Of a stretch of 35,164 bases of DNA, positions 13,328 to 20,952 are shown piece by piece (the first letter of the stretch is position 1; each line of letters opens with the position of its first letter). Origin of the DNA: Thermomicrobiales bacterium (lineage in GTDB: Bacteria > Chloroflexota > Chloroflexia > Thermomicrobiales > UBA6265); the NCBI GenBank assembly GCA_020853615.1, contig JADYYO010000400.1, positions 1 to 35,164 of the forward strand. The letters run 5' to 3'. A model generated the notes under the pieces. That model did not search any database and had not been told where the DNA came from. It saw only the letters and a list, made by a program, of their open reading frames with translations. The translations under genes and the position numbers were made by a program.

Positions 13328-14651
13328 GATAGCGCTCATCCCCATCGACCAGCGTCAGTTTGACGCGGCCTCGTAGCTCACGGTTCAACAAGGGTGTGTT
13401 CGTACCCCGGGAGAGGAGGGTATCGTCGCGCGGCGTCCAGCGCTCGTCCGGGTCGAAGACCACGATATCGGCGGGAGACCCCGGCCGCAACTGCCCGCCG
13501 GACAGGCCCCAGAGCCGCGCCGGAACGCTGGTCATCGCCGCGATCGCCGCGGAGAGGGTGAAGTGCTCAGCCCGCACGAGCGAGAGCAGGACCGGCAGGG
13601 CCACCTCGCTCGCGGTGAACCCGAACGCCGCCGCGCTGAAGGGCCGCCCCTGCTTCTCCGGCCGCCCGTGCGGGGCGTGGTCCGTCGAGATGATGTCGAA
13701 GACATCGCCGCGCGCGAAGATGCGGGCCAGCGCGCGCACATCGCTCGCGGGCCGGAGCGGCGGATTCACCTTCGTGTCGGGATCGCCGCACTCGGCATCC
13801 ACCGCCGGGATCGGCGCGGCGTTGACCGGCGTCCGGCGCCCGGCCACCCAGGAGTCGTCCATGACGAGGTGGTGCGGCATGACCTCGGCGGTCACCCGCG
13901 CTCCCCGCCGCCGCGCCGCCGCGATCGCCTCCGCGCCGCGCCCGGTCGAGACATGGCAGACATGCAGCCAACCGCCGGTCAATTCGGCAAGCGCGAGATC
14001 CCGGTCGATGATGATCTCCTCGGCCTGCGGCGGAATGCCGCGAATCCCCAACTGCCGGGAGATGTCGCCCTCGTGCATCGCGCCGCCCGTCAGCGCCGGG
14101 TCTTCGCAGTGGACCATCACCGGGATGCCCAATTCCCGGGTCGCGGTCAGCGCCTCGCGCATCACTGCCGAGCTCCGGGTCGATTCTCCGTCGTCGGAGA
14201 AACCGACCGCCCCGGCGGCCGCGAGTGCGGCGTAGTCGGCGCTCCGCTCGCCCCGCCGCCCCTCGGAGATGGTTGCGATGGGCCGCACGCGGACGACGGC
14301 ATCCCGATCGATCCGGCGCTGCAGCTCTTCCAGCATCATCACCGAGTCGAGCGGCGGGTCGGTGTTCGGCATGCAGAAGACCGTCGTGAATCCGCCAGCG
14401 GCGGCCGCCGCGGTCCCTGTAGCCAGCGTCTCTTTCCATTCCTGGCCGGGCTCGCGCAGATGGACATGCACGTCGATGAGTCCGGGCGTGACGATCAGCC
14501 CGTCGACATCGACGGCCCGTTCGCCCGGCTCCGGGCTGAGCCTGCCAATCTCGGCCACGATGCCGCCGCGGACACGCACGTCGGCCCGCCCTTCGAGCCC
14601 GCTACCGGGGTCGATGATGGTCCCGCCGCGCAGAAGGAGGCTGCCGCTCAC
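13317..14651 (-). CDS. pyrC: Dihydroorotase (class I)
   Basis: Cyclises carbamoyl aspartate to dihydroorotate. The 444-residue amidohydrolase shows the metal-binding DVHVHLREPG, the substrate-loop MPNTDPP, HCED, HVCHVST and the STDHAPH motif with the catalytic Asp. I prefer GTG 14651 as the start because the protein then begins directly with LLLRGGTIIDPGSG, as homologues do. ATG 14693 would add 14 unusual residues encoded across a hairpin and T-run, and neither start has a strong ribosome site. It is the first gene of the pyr operon; its end overlaps carA. Confidence 0.94.
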   Translation of the reverse strand: MSGSLLLRGGTIIDPGSGLEGRADVRVRGGIVAEIGRLSPEPGERAVDVDGLIVTPGLIDVHVHLREPGQEWKETLATGTAAAAAGGFTTVFCMPNTDPPLDSVMMLEELQRRIDRDAVVRVRPIATISEGRRGERSADYAALAAAGAVGFSDDGESTRSSAVMREALTATRELGIPVMVHCEDPALTGGAMHEGDISRQLGIRGIPPQAEEIIIDRDLALAELTGGWLHVCHVSTGRGAEAIAAARRRGARVTAEVMPHHLVMDDSWVAGRRTPVNAAPIPAVDAECGDPDTKVNPPLRPASDVRALARIFARGDVFDIISTDHAPHGRPEKQGRPFSAAAFGFTASEVALPVLLSLVRAEHFTLSAAIAAMTSVPARLWGLSGGQLRPGSPADIVVFDPDERWTPRDDTLLSRGTNTPLLNRELRGRVKLTLVDGDERYRDC

Positions 14652-14670
14652 CGGACCGCGCTCGTCGCAG

Positions 14671-14688
14671 AAAAAAACCGCCTCGCGG
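14671..14688 (-). terminator. Terminator-like hairpin in the pyrC leader (possible attenuator)
   Basis: On the transcribed strand, CCGC-GAG-GCGG (14688-14678, five pairs counting the flanking A-T) is followed at once by seven T residues (14677-14671). It lies between the promoter at 14775-14804 and the preferred pyrC start at 14651. This is the arrangement expected of a transcription attenuator, but the stem is short and I could not define a convincing PyrR-binding loop or antiterminator. Confidence 0.35.
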
Positions 14689-14774
14689 TCCATTGCGGCC
14701 CGGGAGACGGCGATTCCGCCGTATGTCTTGTTGGGATTCTCGCCACCAAGCCCCTCGTCTCAAACGCTCGTGAG

Positions 14775-14804
14775 AGTATAGTCAGGCGCGGCAGCGTCCG
14801 TCAA
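14775..14804 (-). promoter_or_regulatory. Promoter of the pyr operon
   Basis: A sigma-70-like promoter reading toward pyrC: -35 TTGACG (14804-14799), an 18-base spacer, and -10 TATACT (14780-14775). Each box matches consensus at five of six bases. Transcription would start near 14768, giving a leader of about 117 bases to GTG 14651. It is the strongest promoter match seen in the window and sits in the gap between pyrC and the divergent endonuclease gene. Confidence 0.75.
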
Positions 14805-14863
14805 AAGTGTCGCGATCCGTGGCCAATCGTGTTGCCGTTCGCCGGACGCGGTATCCTCCCGGC

Positions 14864-15583
14864 ATGCTCGGGCCTGTCGACGCCGCCGATCGTGATGTCC
14901 ACGCCATGGGGCGGCGCTTGCGCGTCATCAATGACCGTCTCAAGGAGGAATATGGCGGGCCGCGGTGGCACGCGCACGGCCCGCCGCTCGATGTGCTGAT
15001 CGGCACCATCCTCTCGCAACACACGTCGGATACAAATACCACCCGCGCGTTCGCCTCGCTTCGCGCGCGGTTCCCTGACTGGCGCGATGTGGCCGCGGCG
15101 CCAGCGAGCGACATCGCGGACGCCATTCGCATGGGCGGGTTGGCCAACATCAAGGCGCCCCGCATCCAGCGCGTGCTCCGGGTCATCGCTGATGAATCCG
15201 GCGACTTCTCCCTCACCTTCCTCCGCGAGCTCCCGCTCGGGCGAGCCGACGCGTGGCTCCGCAATCTGCCTGGCGTCGGCCCCAAGACCTCGGCGTGCGT
15301 CCTCCTCTTCAGCCTCGGCCTCCCCGCGATGCCGGTCGATACCCACGTGCATCGCGTCAGCCGCCGGCTCGGCCTCATCGACGCGGACTGCTCGGCGGAG
15401 GACGCGCACGCGGTCTTCCGCGAACTCCTCGGCCCCGACCGCGATCTCACGTACGCCCTGCATCTCAATCTGATCGAGCACGGGCGCCGCGTCTGCAAGG
15501 CACGCTCCCCTGCCTGTCACCGTTGCGTGCTTGCCGACATCTGCCCGTCCGCGCCAACCGGAGATCGGAGCGCCGCGCCGTAG
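14864..15583 (+). CDS. Endonuclease III-like DNA glycosylase/AP lyase
   Basis: A base excision repair enzyme of the HhH-GPD superfamily (239 residues from ATG 14864). The helix-hairpin-helix LPGVGPKTS includes the catalytic Lys (about 141), and PVDTHVHR has the catalytic Asp (about 160). The C-terminal 4Fe-4S loop has the exact Nth spacing C-x6-C-x2-C-x5-C at about 211-227. The ILSQHTSD segment is the usual second helix. No clear ribosome site precedes any candidate start; ATG 14906 is an alternative, and the frame is open back to 14807. It may prefer oxidised pyrimidines like E. coli Nth, but substrate range cannot be read here. Confidence 0.92.
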   Translation: MLGPVDAADRDVHAMGRRLRVINDRLKEEYGGPRWHAHGPPLDVLIGTILSQHTSDTNTTRAFASLRARFPDWRDVAAAPASDIADAIRMGGLANIKAPRIQRVLRVIADESGDFSLTFLRELPLGRADAWLRNLPGVGPKTSACVLLFSLGLPAMPVDTHVHRVSRRLGLIDADCSAEDAHAVFRELLGPDRDLTYALHLNLIEHGRRVCKARSPACHRCVLADICPSAPTGDRSAAP

Positions 15584-15668
15584 CCCGGGTACGCTTCGCC
15601 AGGCGCAATTCGCGGCAACGTGCCTCGGGCTCGAGACGCGAGCAGGACGTGACAGGGGCAGGAACACC

Positions 15669-16439
15669 ATGAGGCTGACGGTTCTGGGGGGCAGCGCGGC
15701 GGGGCCAAACCCCGGGCAGGGATGCAGCGGCTACCTCATCGAGAGCGGCGCCACCCGGATCGTGGCCGATATGGGTCCGGGAACGCTCGCCCAGTTGCGC
15801 GAGCACGCCGACTTTCGGGCGCTGGACGCCGTGATCCTCTCCCACCTGCACCTGGATCATCTCCTCGATCTCCTCGCCCTCCGCTTCGCCCTCGCCTACA
15901 ACCCCATCCCCCCGCGTGCACCCGTTCCCCTCTGGCTTCCCCCTGGCGGACTGGCATTTCTCGACAAACTCGCGGGCGTCTTCGCCGAGCCGGGCAAGGC
16001 CGACGACTACTTCGCGGTCTTTGCGGCAGCCGAGTACGACCCAGCAGCGCCTCTTGAGGTGGGCGACCTGACCGTGCGCTTCACGCCGACCGCCCATTAC
16101 ATCCCCTGCTGGGCGATGCGCATCGCGGACGACGCGCGCGGCGACCTCTTCTATACGGCGGATACGGGGCCGTCGGCCGATCTCGCGCGCTGTGCTCAGG
16201 GCTGCCGGGTTGTCGTTTCCGAGGGGACCGTGGCCGGTCAACCCGAGGAACCAGTCGCGGAGCGCGGCCACCTGACCCCGCGTGAGGCCGGCACGCTCGC
16301 GCGGCGATGCGGCGCGGAGACGCTGGTACTGACCCACCTCTGGGCGGAGAACAACCAGTTCGCCTCTCTGATGGAGGCCGGTGACGCGTTCGGCGGAGAT
16401 GTTCTGCTGGCCACACCCGGCCTGCAGGTCAGTTGGTAG
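15669..16439 (+). CDS. Metallo-beta-lactamase-fold hydrolase (RNase Z-like)
   Basis: A 256-residue MBL-fold protein related in layout to RNase Z/ElaC-type phosphodiesterases. Metal ligands are all recognisable: SHLHLDH gives H59, H61, D63 and H64; H143 in PTAHY; D165 in YTADTGPS; and H223 in VLTHLW. RGHLTPREAG (about 199-208) resembles the conserved HxT motif of tRNase Z (H201-T203). It is shorter than classical RNase Z and lacks an obvious flexible arm, so function could be tRNA 3'-processing or hydrolysis of another ester. The start ATG 15669 has AGGA six bases upstream. It follows the endonuclease gene by 85 bases. Confidence 0.85.
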   Translation: MRLTVLGGSAAGPNPGQGCSGYLIESGATRIVADMGPGTLAQLREHADFRALDAVILSHLHLDHLLDLLALRFALAYNPIPPRAPVPLWLPPGGLAFLDKLAGVFAEPGKADDYFAVFAAAEYDPAAPLEVGDLTVRFTPTAHYIPCWAMRIADDARGDLFYTADTGPSADLARCAQGCRVVVSEGTVAGQPEEPVAERGHLTPREAGTLARRCGAETLVLTHLWAENNQFASLMEAGDAFGGDVLLATPGLQVSW

Positions 16440-16467
16440 CGGCAGTCGATCGCCGCGAATGGCGCAA

Positions 16468-16496
16468 TTGAGATGGCCGCGGGTCGGTGATAGACT
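16468..16496 (+). promoter_or_regulatory. Promoter candidate for the 16562 gene
   Basis: TTGAGA (16468-16473), a 17-base spacer, then TAGACT (16491-16496). The -35 matches consensus at five of six bases and the -10 at four, with ideal spacing. Transcription would begin near 16503, so the open-frame GTG at 16487 would be outside the message; this supports ATG 16562 as the start. Confidence 0.5.
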
Positions 16497-16561
16497 CAGG
16501 TCGTGCGCCCCGCGTGCAACGTGTCCCGCACGAACGACAGCGCAATTCTGAGAGTCGCACC

Positions 16562-17392
16562 ATGCCCCGCCGGATTCCCGGGATTCCCACAACCGTCAGT
16601 CTCTCCACGCGAGGCACCCTCATGCCGGCGTGGCTCGTGCAACACGTCGCTGCCGCCGCCGGCACGGCCGGCGTCGATATCGATGCGACCTCCGCGGTCA
16701 ATAGCTGGCTCGCCTTGCGTCTGGGCACACTCGAGAGCGCCTATGTTCCCGTGCGCTCGGTCTGGCTCCCCTGCGAGGCGGTGAACGCCGCGTGGAACCA
16801 GCGCCTCATCGAGCGCCTGTCCGAGCGTCAGGAGTCCGGCCCGCCGCGGGTGGTGCTGGTGCTTCCTCCCGGCGGTACGCTCCGCGAGTTGACGAAGTGC
16901 CTTGAACCGATTCTGGCGACCGCGTCACCCTGGCCACTTGCGATCGGGCTCTCGTCGGGATTCTTCAAGGGCGGCCGCCCGCACCTCGTCCAACTCGGCG
17001 CGATCCGCCGATTTGCCGAGGAATGGGACCTCGTCATGGCCGTCGATCTGTCGGGACGCTTCGATCCGACGTGGGAGGCCGAAGCTGCGATCGCCCGCAT
17101 CGGCGACCGGCTCAGCATTCTCCGACTCGGCGTCACGGCCCCGTCGCGTTCGGCAATCGGGCGCGACCGGGTGGCCTGCCGGGCGCTCCACGCCGCGATC
17201 GATCGCGGCCACGCCGTCGACATTGCGCTCTCGTCGGTCAGGTTGGCGCCATTGCCGATCGCGCCCCGCGGGGCGACCGAAGGGATCCGCCGGGCGACCG
17301 GCTATATCCTCGACCGCGCGGCGTTTCACGCCGAGGCGCTGCGCGAGGGCATCGATCACTTCGAGGGCAGCCCATCGTCCCGAGGAAGTTGA
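16562..17392 (+). CDS. Hypothetical protein, possible TIM-barrel fold
   Basis: I do not recognise this 276-residue protein. It has alternating hydrophobic strands and amphipathic helices, for example RVVLVLPPGG, PLAIGLSSGFF, WDLVMAVDLSG, LSILRLGV and GHAVDIALSSV, a rhythm typical of a beta/alpha barrel. The early GVDIDATSAVNSWLALRLG and the sequence of acidic strand ends recall the xylose-isomerase/AP-endonuclease-like sugar phosphate isomerase superfamily, but no clear metal-binding His/Glu set is visible, so it may be a catalytically altered member. There is no signal peptide or membrane helix. ATG 16562 is preferred because the promoter candidate lies just upstream; GTG 16487 and ATG 16622 are alternatives. 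It converges on rpsI. Confidence 0.75.
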   Translation: MPRRIPGIPTTVSLSTRGTLMPAWLVQHVAAAAGTAGVDIDATSAVNSWLALRLGTLESAYVPVRSVWLPCEAVNAAWNQRLIERLSERQESGPPRVVLVLPPGGTLRELTKCLEPILATASPWPLAIGLSSGFFKGGRPHLVQLGAIRRFAEEWDLVMAVDLSGRFDPTWEAEAAIARIGDRLSILRLGVTAPSRSAIGRDRVACRALHAAIDRGHAVDIALSSVRLAPLPIAPRGATEGIRRATGYILDRAAFHAEALREGIDHFEGSPSSRGS

Positions 17393-17406
17393 CCCCATAA
17401 CGGTCC

Positions 17407-17450
17407 ACGACCGGACCGCCAGCGGGCTCTATCGCTAGCGTTCCGGTCGT
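17407..17450. terminator. Inverted repeat between convergent genes, likely bidirectional terminator
   Basis: ACGACCGGA (17407-17415) is the exact reverse complement of TCCGGTCGT (17442-17450), and an inner AGCG/CGCT pair (17421-17424/17433-17436) can extend the stem-loop. It lies between the stop of the unknown gene and the rpsI stop, where transcription from both sides should end. No U-tract follows on either strand, so efficiency as an intrinsic terminator is doubtful. Confidence 0.5.
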
Positions 17451-17471
17451 CTGTTGCTCCCGACTGGGAAT

Positions 17472-17870
17472 CTACCGCTTGGTGTATTGAGGCGCCTTGC
17501 GAGCCCGCTTGAGGCCGACCTTCTTCCGCTCCTTGACGCGCGCGTCACGCGTCAGCAGGTGCGCCTGCTTCAGCGTCGGCCGCAGATCCTCGTCGTACCG
17601 GGTGAGCGCCCGGGCGATGCCGTGCCGGATTGCCCCGGCCTGGCCGGTGACGCCGCCGCCCACGACGCGAACCGTGATGTCGAATCGCTCTTGCGTTCCC
17701 GTCAGGCGCAGTGGCTCGAACAGCGTCTGCTGATAGATGGCGCGACCGCCGAAATAATCGGTCGCCGGACGGCCGTTGACCGTCACCTTCCCGCTGCCCG
17801 GGTAAAGCCGCACGCGGGCCACCGCGGTCTTCCGCCGCCCGACGCTCCAGATGTAACCTGCCTCAGCCAT
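17472..17870 (-). CDS. rpsI: 30S ribosomal protein S9
   Basis: A small-subunit protein whose C-terminal tail reaches the P-site tRNA. The 132 residues include the conserved [31 protein letters not shown] and a C-terminal KAPQYTKR; the terminal Lys-Arg is the tRNA-contacting end. It follows rplM by 37 bases, the normal rplM-rpsI pairing, and is the last gene of the ribosomal super-operon. Confidence 0.97.
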   Translation of the reverse strand: MAEAGYIWSVGRRKTAVARVRLYPGSGKVTVNGRPATDYFGGRAIYQQTLFEPLRLTGTQERFDITVRVVGGGVTGQAGAIRHGIARALTRYDEDLRPTLKQAHLLTRDARVKERKKVGLKRARKAPQYTKR

Positions 17871-17907
17871 ATCGCTCGTTGCTCTCCTTTGTCCCGCTTC
17901 GCCGGTT

Positions 17908-18354
17908 CTAGGCCTCCAGCGGAAGCGCCTCGGGCTGCTGGGTCCTGTGCGGGTGATTCGGGCCGACGTAGACCTTCAGCTTGCGAAACTGCTTCTCGCC
18001 CAGGACATTCCCCGGCAGCATGCCGCGCACCGCGCTCTCGATCAGCCGCTCGGGGTGCTTCATGCGCACCTCGCGCACCGACCGGCGGCGGAGGCCGCCC
18101 GGGTAACCAGAGTGCCGGTAGTAATACTTGTCGGTCTCCTTGTTGCCGGTCAGGGCGACCTTCTCGGCATTGATGACCACCACGTAGTCGCCCATGTCGG
18201 CGTGCGGCGAGTAGGTCGGCTTCGTCTTGCCTCGCAACGTCGCCGCGATCACCGACGCGAGCCGGCCGAGAGTCTTCCCCTCCGCGTCGACCAGATACCA
18301 CCGCTTCCCGGTTTCCAGATCCGCTTGCTTCGGCGACCAGGTCCGCCGCTCCAT
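17908..18354 (-). CDS. rplM: 50S ribosomal protein L13
   Basis: An early-assembling large-subunit protein, 148 residues from ATG 18354. It has [45 protein letters not shown] and the C-terminal Y.GPNHPH.AQQP-like end. I chose ATG 18354 over ATG 18360 because GAGGAG lies seven bases upstream of the former but only one base upstream of the latter. It is followed by rpsI and preceded by truA. Confidence 0.96.
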   Translation of the reverse strand: MERRTWSPKQADLETGKRWYLVDAEGKTLGRLASVIAATLRGKTKPTYSPHADMGDYVVVINAEKVALTGNKETDKYYYRHSGYPGGLRRRSVREVRMKHPERLIESAVRGMLPGNVLGEKQFRKLKVYVGPNHPHRTQQPEALPLEA

Positions 18355-18399
18355 TGCCATGCTCCTCAAACTCGCGCGCGCCCACCACGGCGCCGTCTG

Positions 18400-19218
18400 C
18401 TACCAGTCTTCAACCGGCTCGTCCCCGTAGCCGACTCGCCAGAGTGTCAACCCGTGGGGCGGCGCGACGACTGAACCTGCTCGCCGGTCAGCGGCGGCCA
18501 GAACCTGGCCGATCCACTCCGGCTCCTCTCGGCCCTGCCCGACCTCGGTCAGGGCGCCAACGATATTGCGCACCATGCGTGGCAGAAACCCATCGGCCAC
18601 CACGCGAACAACAAGCACGGTTCGCGGTGCAACGATCCCCGGACTCGCCTCCAGCACGACTTCGCGGCTCTCGCAGCGGAAGATCGTGCGGATCGTGCCG
18701 CGCGGCCGTCGCGCCCGCTCTGACCACGGAACCCCCTCGCCGCCGCTCGCGAACGACGCGAAGTCGTGGGTGCCGATCAGCAGCTTCGCTCCGGCCGCGA
18801 CCGCCTCGGCGGCGAGGGCCGCATGGCGGATCCACGCGTAGCGCCCCAGAAACGGGTTCGGCGGCCCCGGGGCGATCCAGTAACGATACTCCCTCCACCT
18901 CGCATCGAATCGCGGATTGAAGGAACGCTCGCACTCCCCGGCCGCCACCACCGCGAGATCGCTTGGGAGCCGGCTCTGTACCGTCCGCGCGAGCGCGTTC
19001 GCCGTCCCACGCCAACTGTCCAGATTGATTGCCGCGACCTGCCCGGCCGCGTGGACCCCCCGATCTGTTCGCCCGGCGAAGATCGTCGCCACCGGTTCGC
19101 CGGCGATCGCCAGGAGCGCCTGCTGCAGGACCCCCTGAACCGTTCGCTCCTGCGGCTGCGCCTGTGAGCCGGCGAAGCAGGTGCCGTCATACGCCAGCGT
19201 CAGCCGATACGTCGGCAT
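18400..19218 (-). CDS. truA: tRNA pseudouridine(38-40) synthase TruA
   Basis: Isomerises uridines 38-40 in the tRNA anticodon stem. The 272-residue protein has the TruA signature FAGRTDRGVHA with catalytic Asp52, the N-terminal YDGTCFAGSQ, and a second-half F.PRMVRNIVG-like motif. The start is ATG 19218; an upstream in-frame GTG (19227) would add only three residues. Placement between rplQ and rplM is common in Gram-positive and Chloroflexota genomes and links tRNA modification to ribosome supply. Confidence 0.96.
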   Translation of the reverse strand: MPTYRLTLAYDGTCFAGSQAQPQERTVQGVLQQALLAIAGEPVATIFAGRTDRGVHAAGQVAAINLDSWRGTANALARTVQSRLPSDLAVVAAGECERSFNPRFDARWREYRYWIAPGPPNPFLGRYAWIRHAALAAEAVAAGAKLLIGTHDFASFASGGEGVPWSERARRPRGTIRTIFRCESREVVLEASPGIVAPRTVLVVRVVADGFLPRMVRNIVGALTEVGQGREEPEWIGQVLAAADRRAGSVVAPPHGLTLWRVGYGDEPVEDW

Positions 19219-19242
19219 ACGTCGCACGCCATCGCGGCGCGA

Positions 19243-19599
19243 CTATGCCTCGAGAAACTCGATCAACGCCAGCGGCGCCGCATCGCCATGCCGCACGCCC
19301 AGCTTCGAAATCCGGGTGTAGCCGCCCGGCGCCTCCTCGAAGCGGGGCGCGATCACCTCGAACAGCCGGGCGGTTGCCGCCGGATGATCGAGCCGCGACA
19401 TCACCAGGTTCCGGGTGTGCGAGCTGTCCTCGCGCGCGATCGTGACGAGCTTCTCGACGATTGGCCGCAGCGTCTTCGCCTTCGCCTCGGTCGTCGTCAA
19501 TCGCTCGTGCAGGATCATCGAAACGGCGAGCTGCCGCAGCATCGCCTGCCGCTGGGCAGGGTTGCGGCCGAACTTCCGCCCCGCCTTTCGGTGCCTCAC
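19243..19599 (-). CDS. rplQ: 50S ribosomal protein L17
   Basis: A 118-residue large-subunit protein near the exit tunnel. It starts RHRKAGRKFGRNPAQRQAMLRQL and ends with GGYTRISKLGVRHGDAAPLALIEF, both characteristic. The start is GTG 19599, with AAGGAGGAG located inside the end of rpoA. The same frame is open further upstream, but that part reads across rpoA and is not L17. Confidence 0.97.
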   Translation of the reverse strand: MRHRKAGRKFGRNPAQRQAMLRQLAVSMILHERLTTTEAKAKTLRPIVEKLVTIAREDSSHTRNLVMSRLDHPAATARLFEVIAPRFEEAPGGYTRISKLGVRHGDAAPLALIEFLEA

Positions 19600-19603
19600 G
19601 GTT

Positions 19604-20713
19604 CTACTCCTCCTTGCCGGCGGGGCTTGCCGCCCCTGCCCCGTCCCCCCGCAGGGAGGCGACGGCTTCAGCCATCTCTTCGTCACCCGCGGCGAGCTCG
19701 CCGTCGAGGTCATCGAGTGCGTCGTCTTCCAGATCGAGGCCTTCGAGCAGCCCGGCGCTCGCGATGCCCACATCGCCTTCCGGCAGGTAGCCAGATTCGG
19801 CCAGCTTCTCACGCAACTCCGTCAGCGATCTCGGGCCGAAATTGCGAATCGAGAGGAGCTGATCGGGATCGATCGTGAGCACCTGGCCTACGCGCTCGAT
19901 CTGCCGGCTGCGCAGCGCGTTCAGCACGCGCGGCGAGAGCCCGAGATCGGCGAGAGGCTTGTTGAGCACCTCGTCCGGGATGACCAGGCCACCAGAGGCG
20001 GCCTCCTCCGACTCACCCTGGTTGAACGAGGCGAAGACCTGCGCCTGATCGACGAGGATCTTCGCAGCCTCGGCCAGCGCCTCGTCCGGCTCGATCGTCC
20101 CGTCGGTCAGCACCTCGATGATGAGCCGGTCGTAGTCGGTCATCGGCCCGACCCGGGTGTGCTCGACGACGAAGTTGACCCGCTCGATCGGCGTGTAGAT
20201 CGCATCGATCGGGATCTCGCCGATCGAGTACGACTCCTGCATCTCGGCCGGCTTGTAGCCGCGATCCCGGGTGATCCAGAGATCCATGTCGATCACGCCG
20301 TCAGGGCCGTCGATCGTGGCGATCACCTGCTCGGGGTTGATGACTTCGACCTCAGGCGGCCACACGACATCGCCGGCGGTGACCGTTCGCTCGCCCGATC
20401 CGTCACCCTGCGCGTAGAGATGCGCCCGAATCTCGTCGGAAATCTCCATCACACGCTTCAGGCGGACGCGCTTCAGATTGAGCACGATCTCCGTCACGTC
20501 CTCCCGGACGTTCGGGATCGTGGAAAACTCGTGCCAGACGTTGTCGAGGCGAATGCGCGAAACCGCCGCCCCCTCCAACGAGCGCAGCAGCATCCGCCGC
20601 AGGGCGTTGCCGAGCGTGGTGCCGTAGCCCGGCTCCATCGGCTCCGCCTTGTAGCGGCCGTAATTCAATCCAGTCTCGATCGTTTCAATGTGGAATTCAG
20701 GTCGTTCCAACAA
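19604..20713 (-). CDS. rpoA: RNA polymerase alpha subunit, with long acidic C-terminal tail
   Basis: Scaffold for RNA polymerase assembly and contact point for activators. Residues 1-230 are the dimerising N-terminal domain (GYGTTLGNALRRMLL near 29-43). Residues about 245-310 are the C-terminal domain with its helix-hairpin-helix (LLSIRNFGPRSLTELREKL region). Residues 311-369 form an extra acidic tail rich in Asp, Glu, Ala and Gly; most alpha subunits end near 315-330. The start appears to be TTG 20713: GGAGG lies nine bases upstream and the protein then begins with LERPEFHIET, as in homologues, while no ATG or GTG fits. The gene follows a 239-base gap where rpsD is normally found. Confidence 0.95.
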   Translation of the reverse strand: MLERPEFHIETIETGLNYGRYKAEPMEPGYGTTLGNALRRMLLRSLEGAAVSRIRLDNVWHEFSTIPNVREDVTEIVLNLKRVRLKRVMEISDEIRAHLYAQGDGSGERTVTAGDVVWPPEVEVINPEQVIATIDGPDGVIDMDLWITRDRGYKPAEMQESYSIGEIPIDAIYTPIERVNFVVEHTRVGPMTDYDRLIIEVLTDGTIEPDEALAEAAKILVDQAQVFASFNQGESEEAASGGLVIPDEVLNKPLADLGLSPRVLNALRSRQIERVGQVLTIDPDQLLSIRNFGPRSLTELREKLAESGYLPEGDVGIASAGLLEGLDLEDDALDDLDGELAAGDEEMAEAVASLRGDGAGAASPAGKEE

Positions 20714-20952
20714 AACGCGCTGCCTCCATGTCTCCTTCAGTCCGCTGGTTCGCACGGGGGACGCGTTCGCCCTCGCGCAAACACCCGCGGCGCCGCGGTC
20801 GCATCGCAAACGCTCCGCGCGGCCGGCACGTCATGACCACCGGCCGCGGGTCACCCATGGAGCACAACGCCTCGCGCGGCCCGGCGGCCCTGTCAATGCA
20901 CCCAATAACGTGGCGTTCAGGCTCCTCGCGGGCGCGATTATCGTCTCGCCTC
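20714..20952 (-). other. Structured gap between rpsK and rpoA, where rpsD is usually encoded
   Basis: No credible gene is seen on either strand in this 239-base gap. Its main feature is a perfect nine-base inverted repeat, CGCGGCCGG (20818-20826) with CCGGCCGCG (20840-20848), around a 13-base loop. No T-run follows it on the transcribed strand. An isolated TTGACA-like box (20896-20891) lacks a -10 partner. The gap could be a leader for rpoA, an attenuation site, or the scar of a lost rpsD. Confidence 0.6.

Noticed and set aside
14852-14857. TATCCT as the -10 box of the endonuclease gene promoter
   Set aside because: The only nearby TTG-type -35 is 14 bases away, and the message would be leaderless from ATG 14864; too weak to annotate.
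13563-14999. A 478-codon plus-strand frame opposite pyrC
   Set aside because: Antisense shadow of pyrC with no motif; it also spans the pyr promoter and the endonuclease start.
15582-15631. Inverted repeat AGCCCG/CGGGCT between the endonuclease and MBL genes as a terminator
   Set aside because: The stem is short with a loop of about 38 bases and no T-run, so it is likely chance at this GC content.
19415-20836. A 473-codon plus-strand frame opposite rplQ and rpoA
   Set aside because: Antisense shadow; the opposite strand holds two clearly identified genes.
20891-20896. TTGACA on the minus strand as a promoter for rpoA
   Set aside because: No acceptable -10 box lies 16-18 bases downstream; the nearest candidate is 24 bases away and poor.
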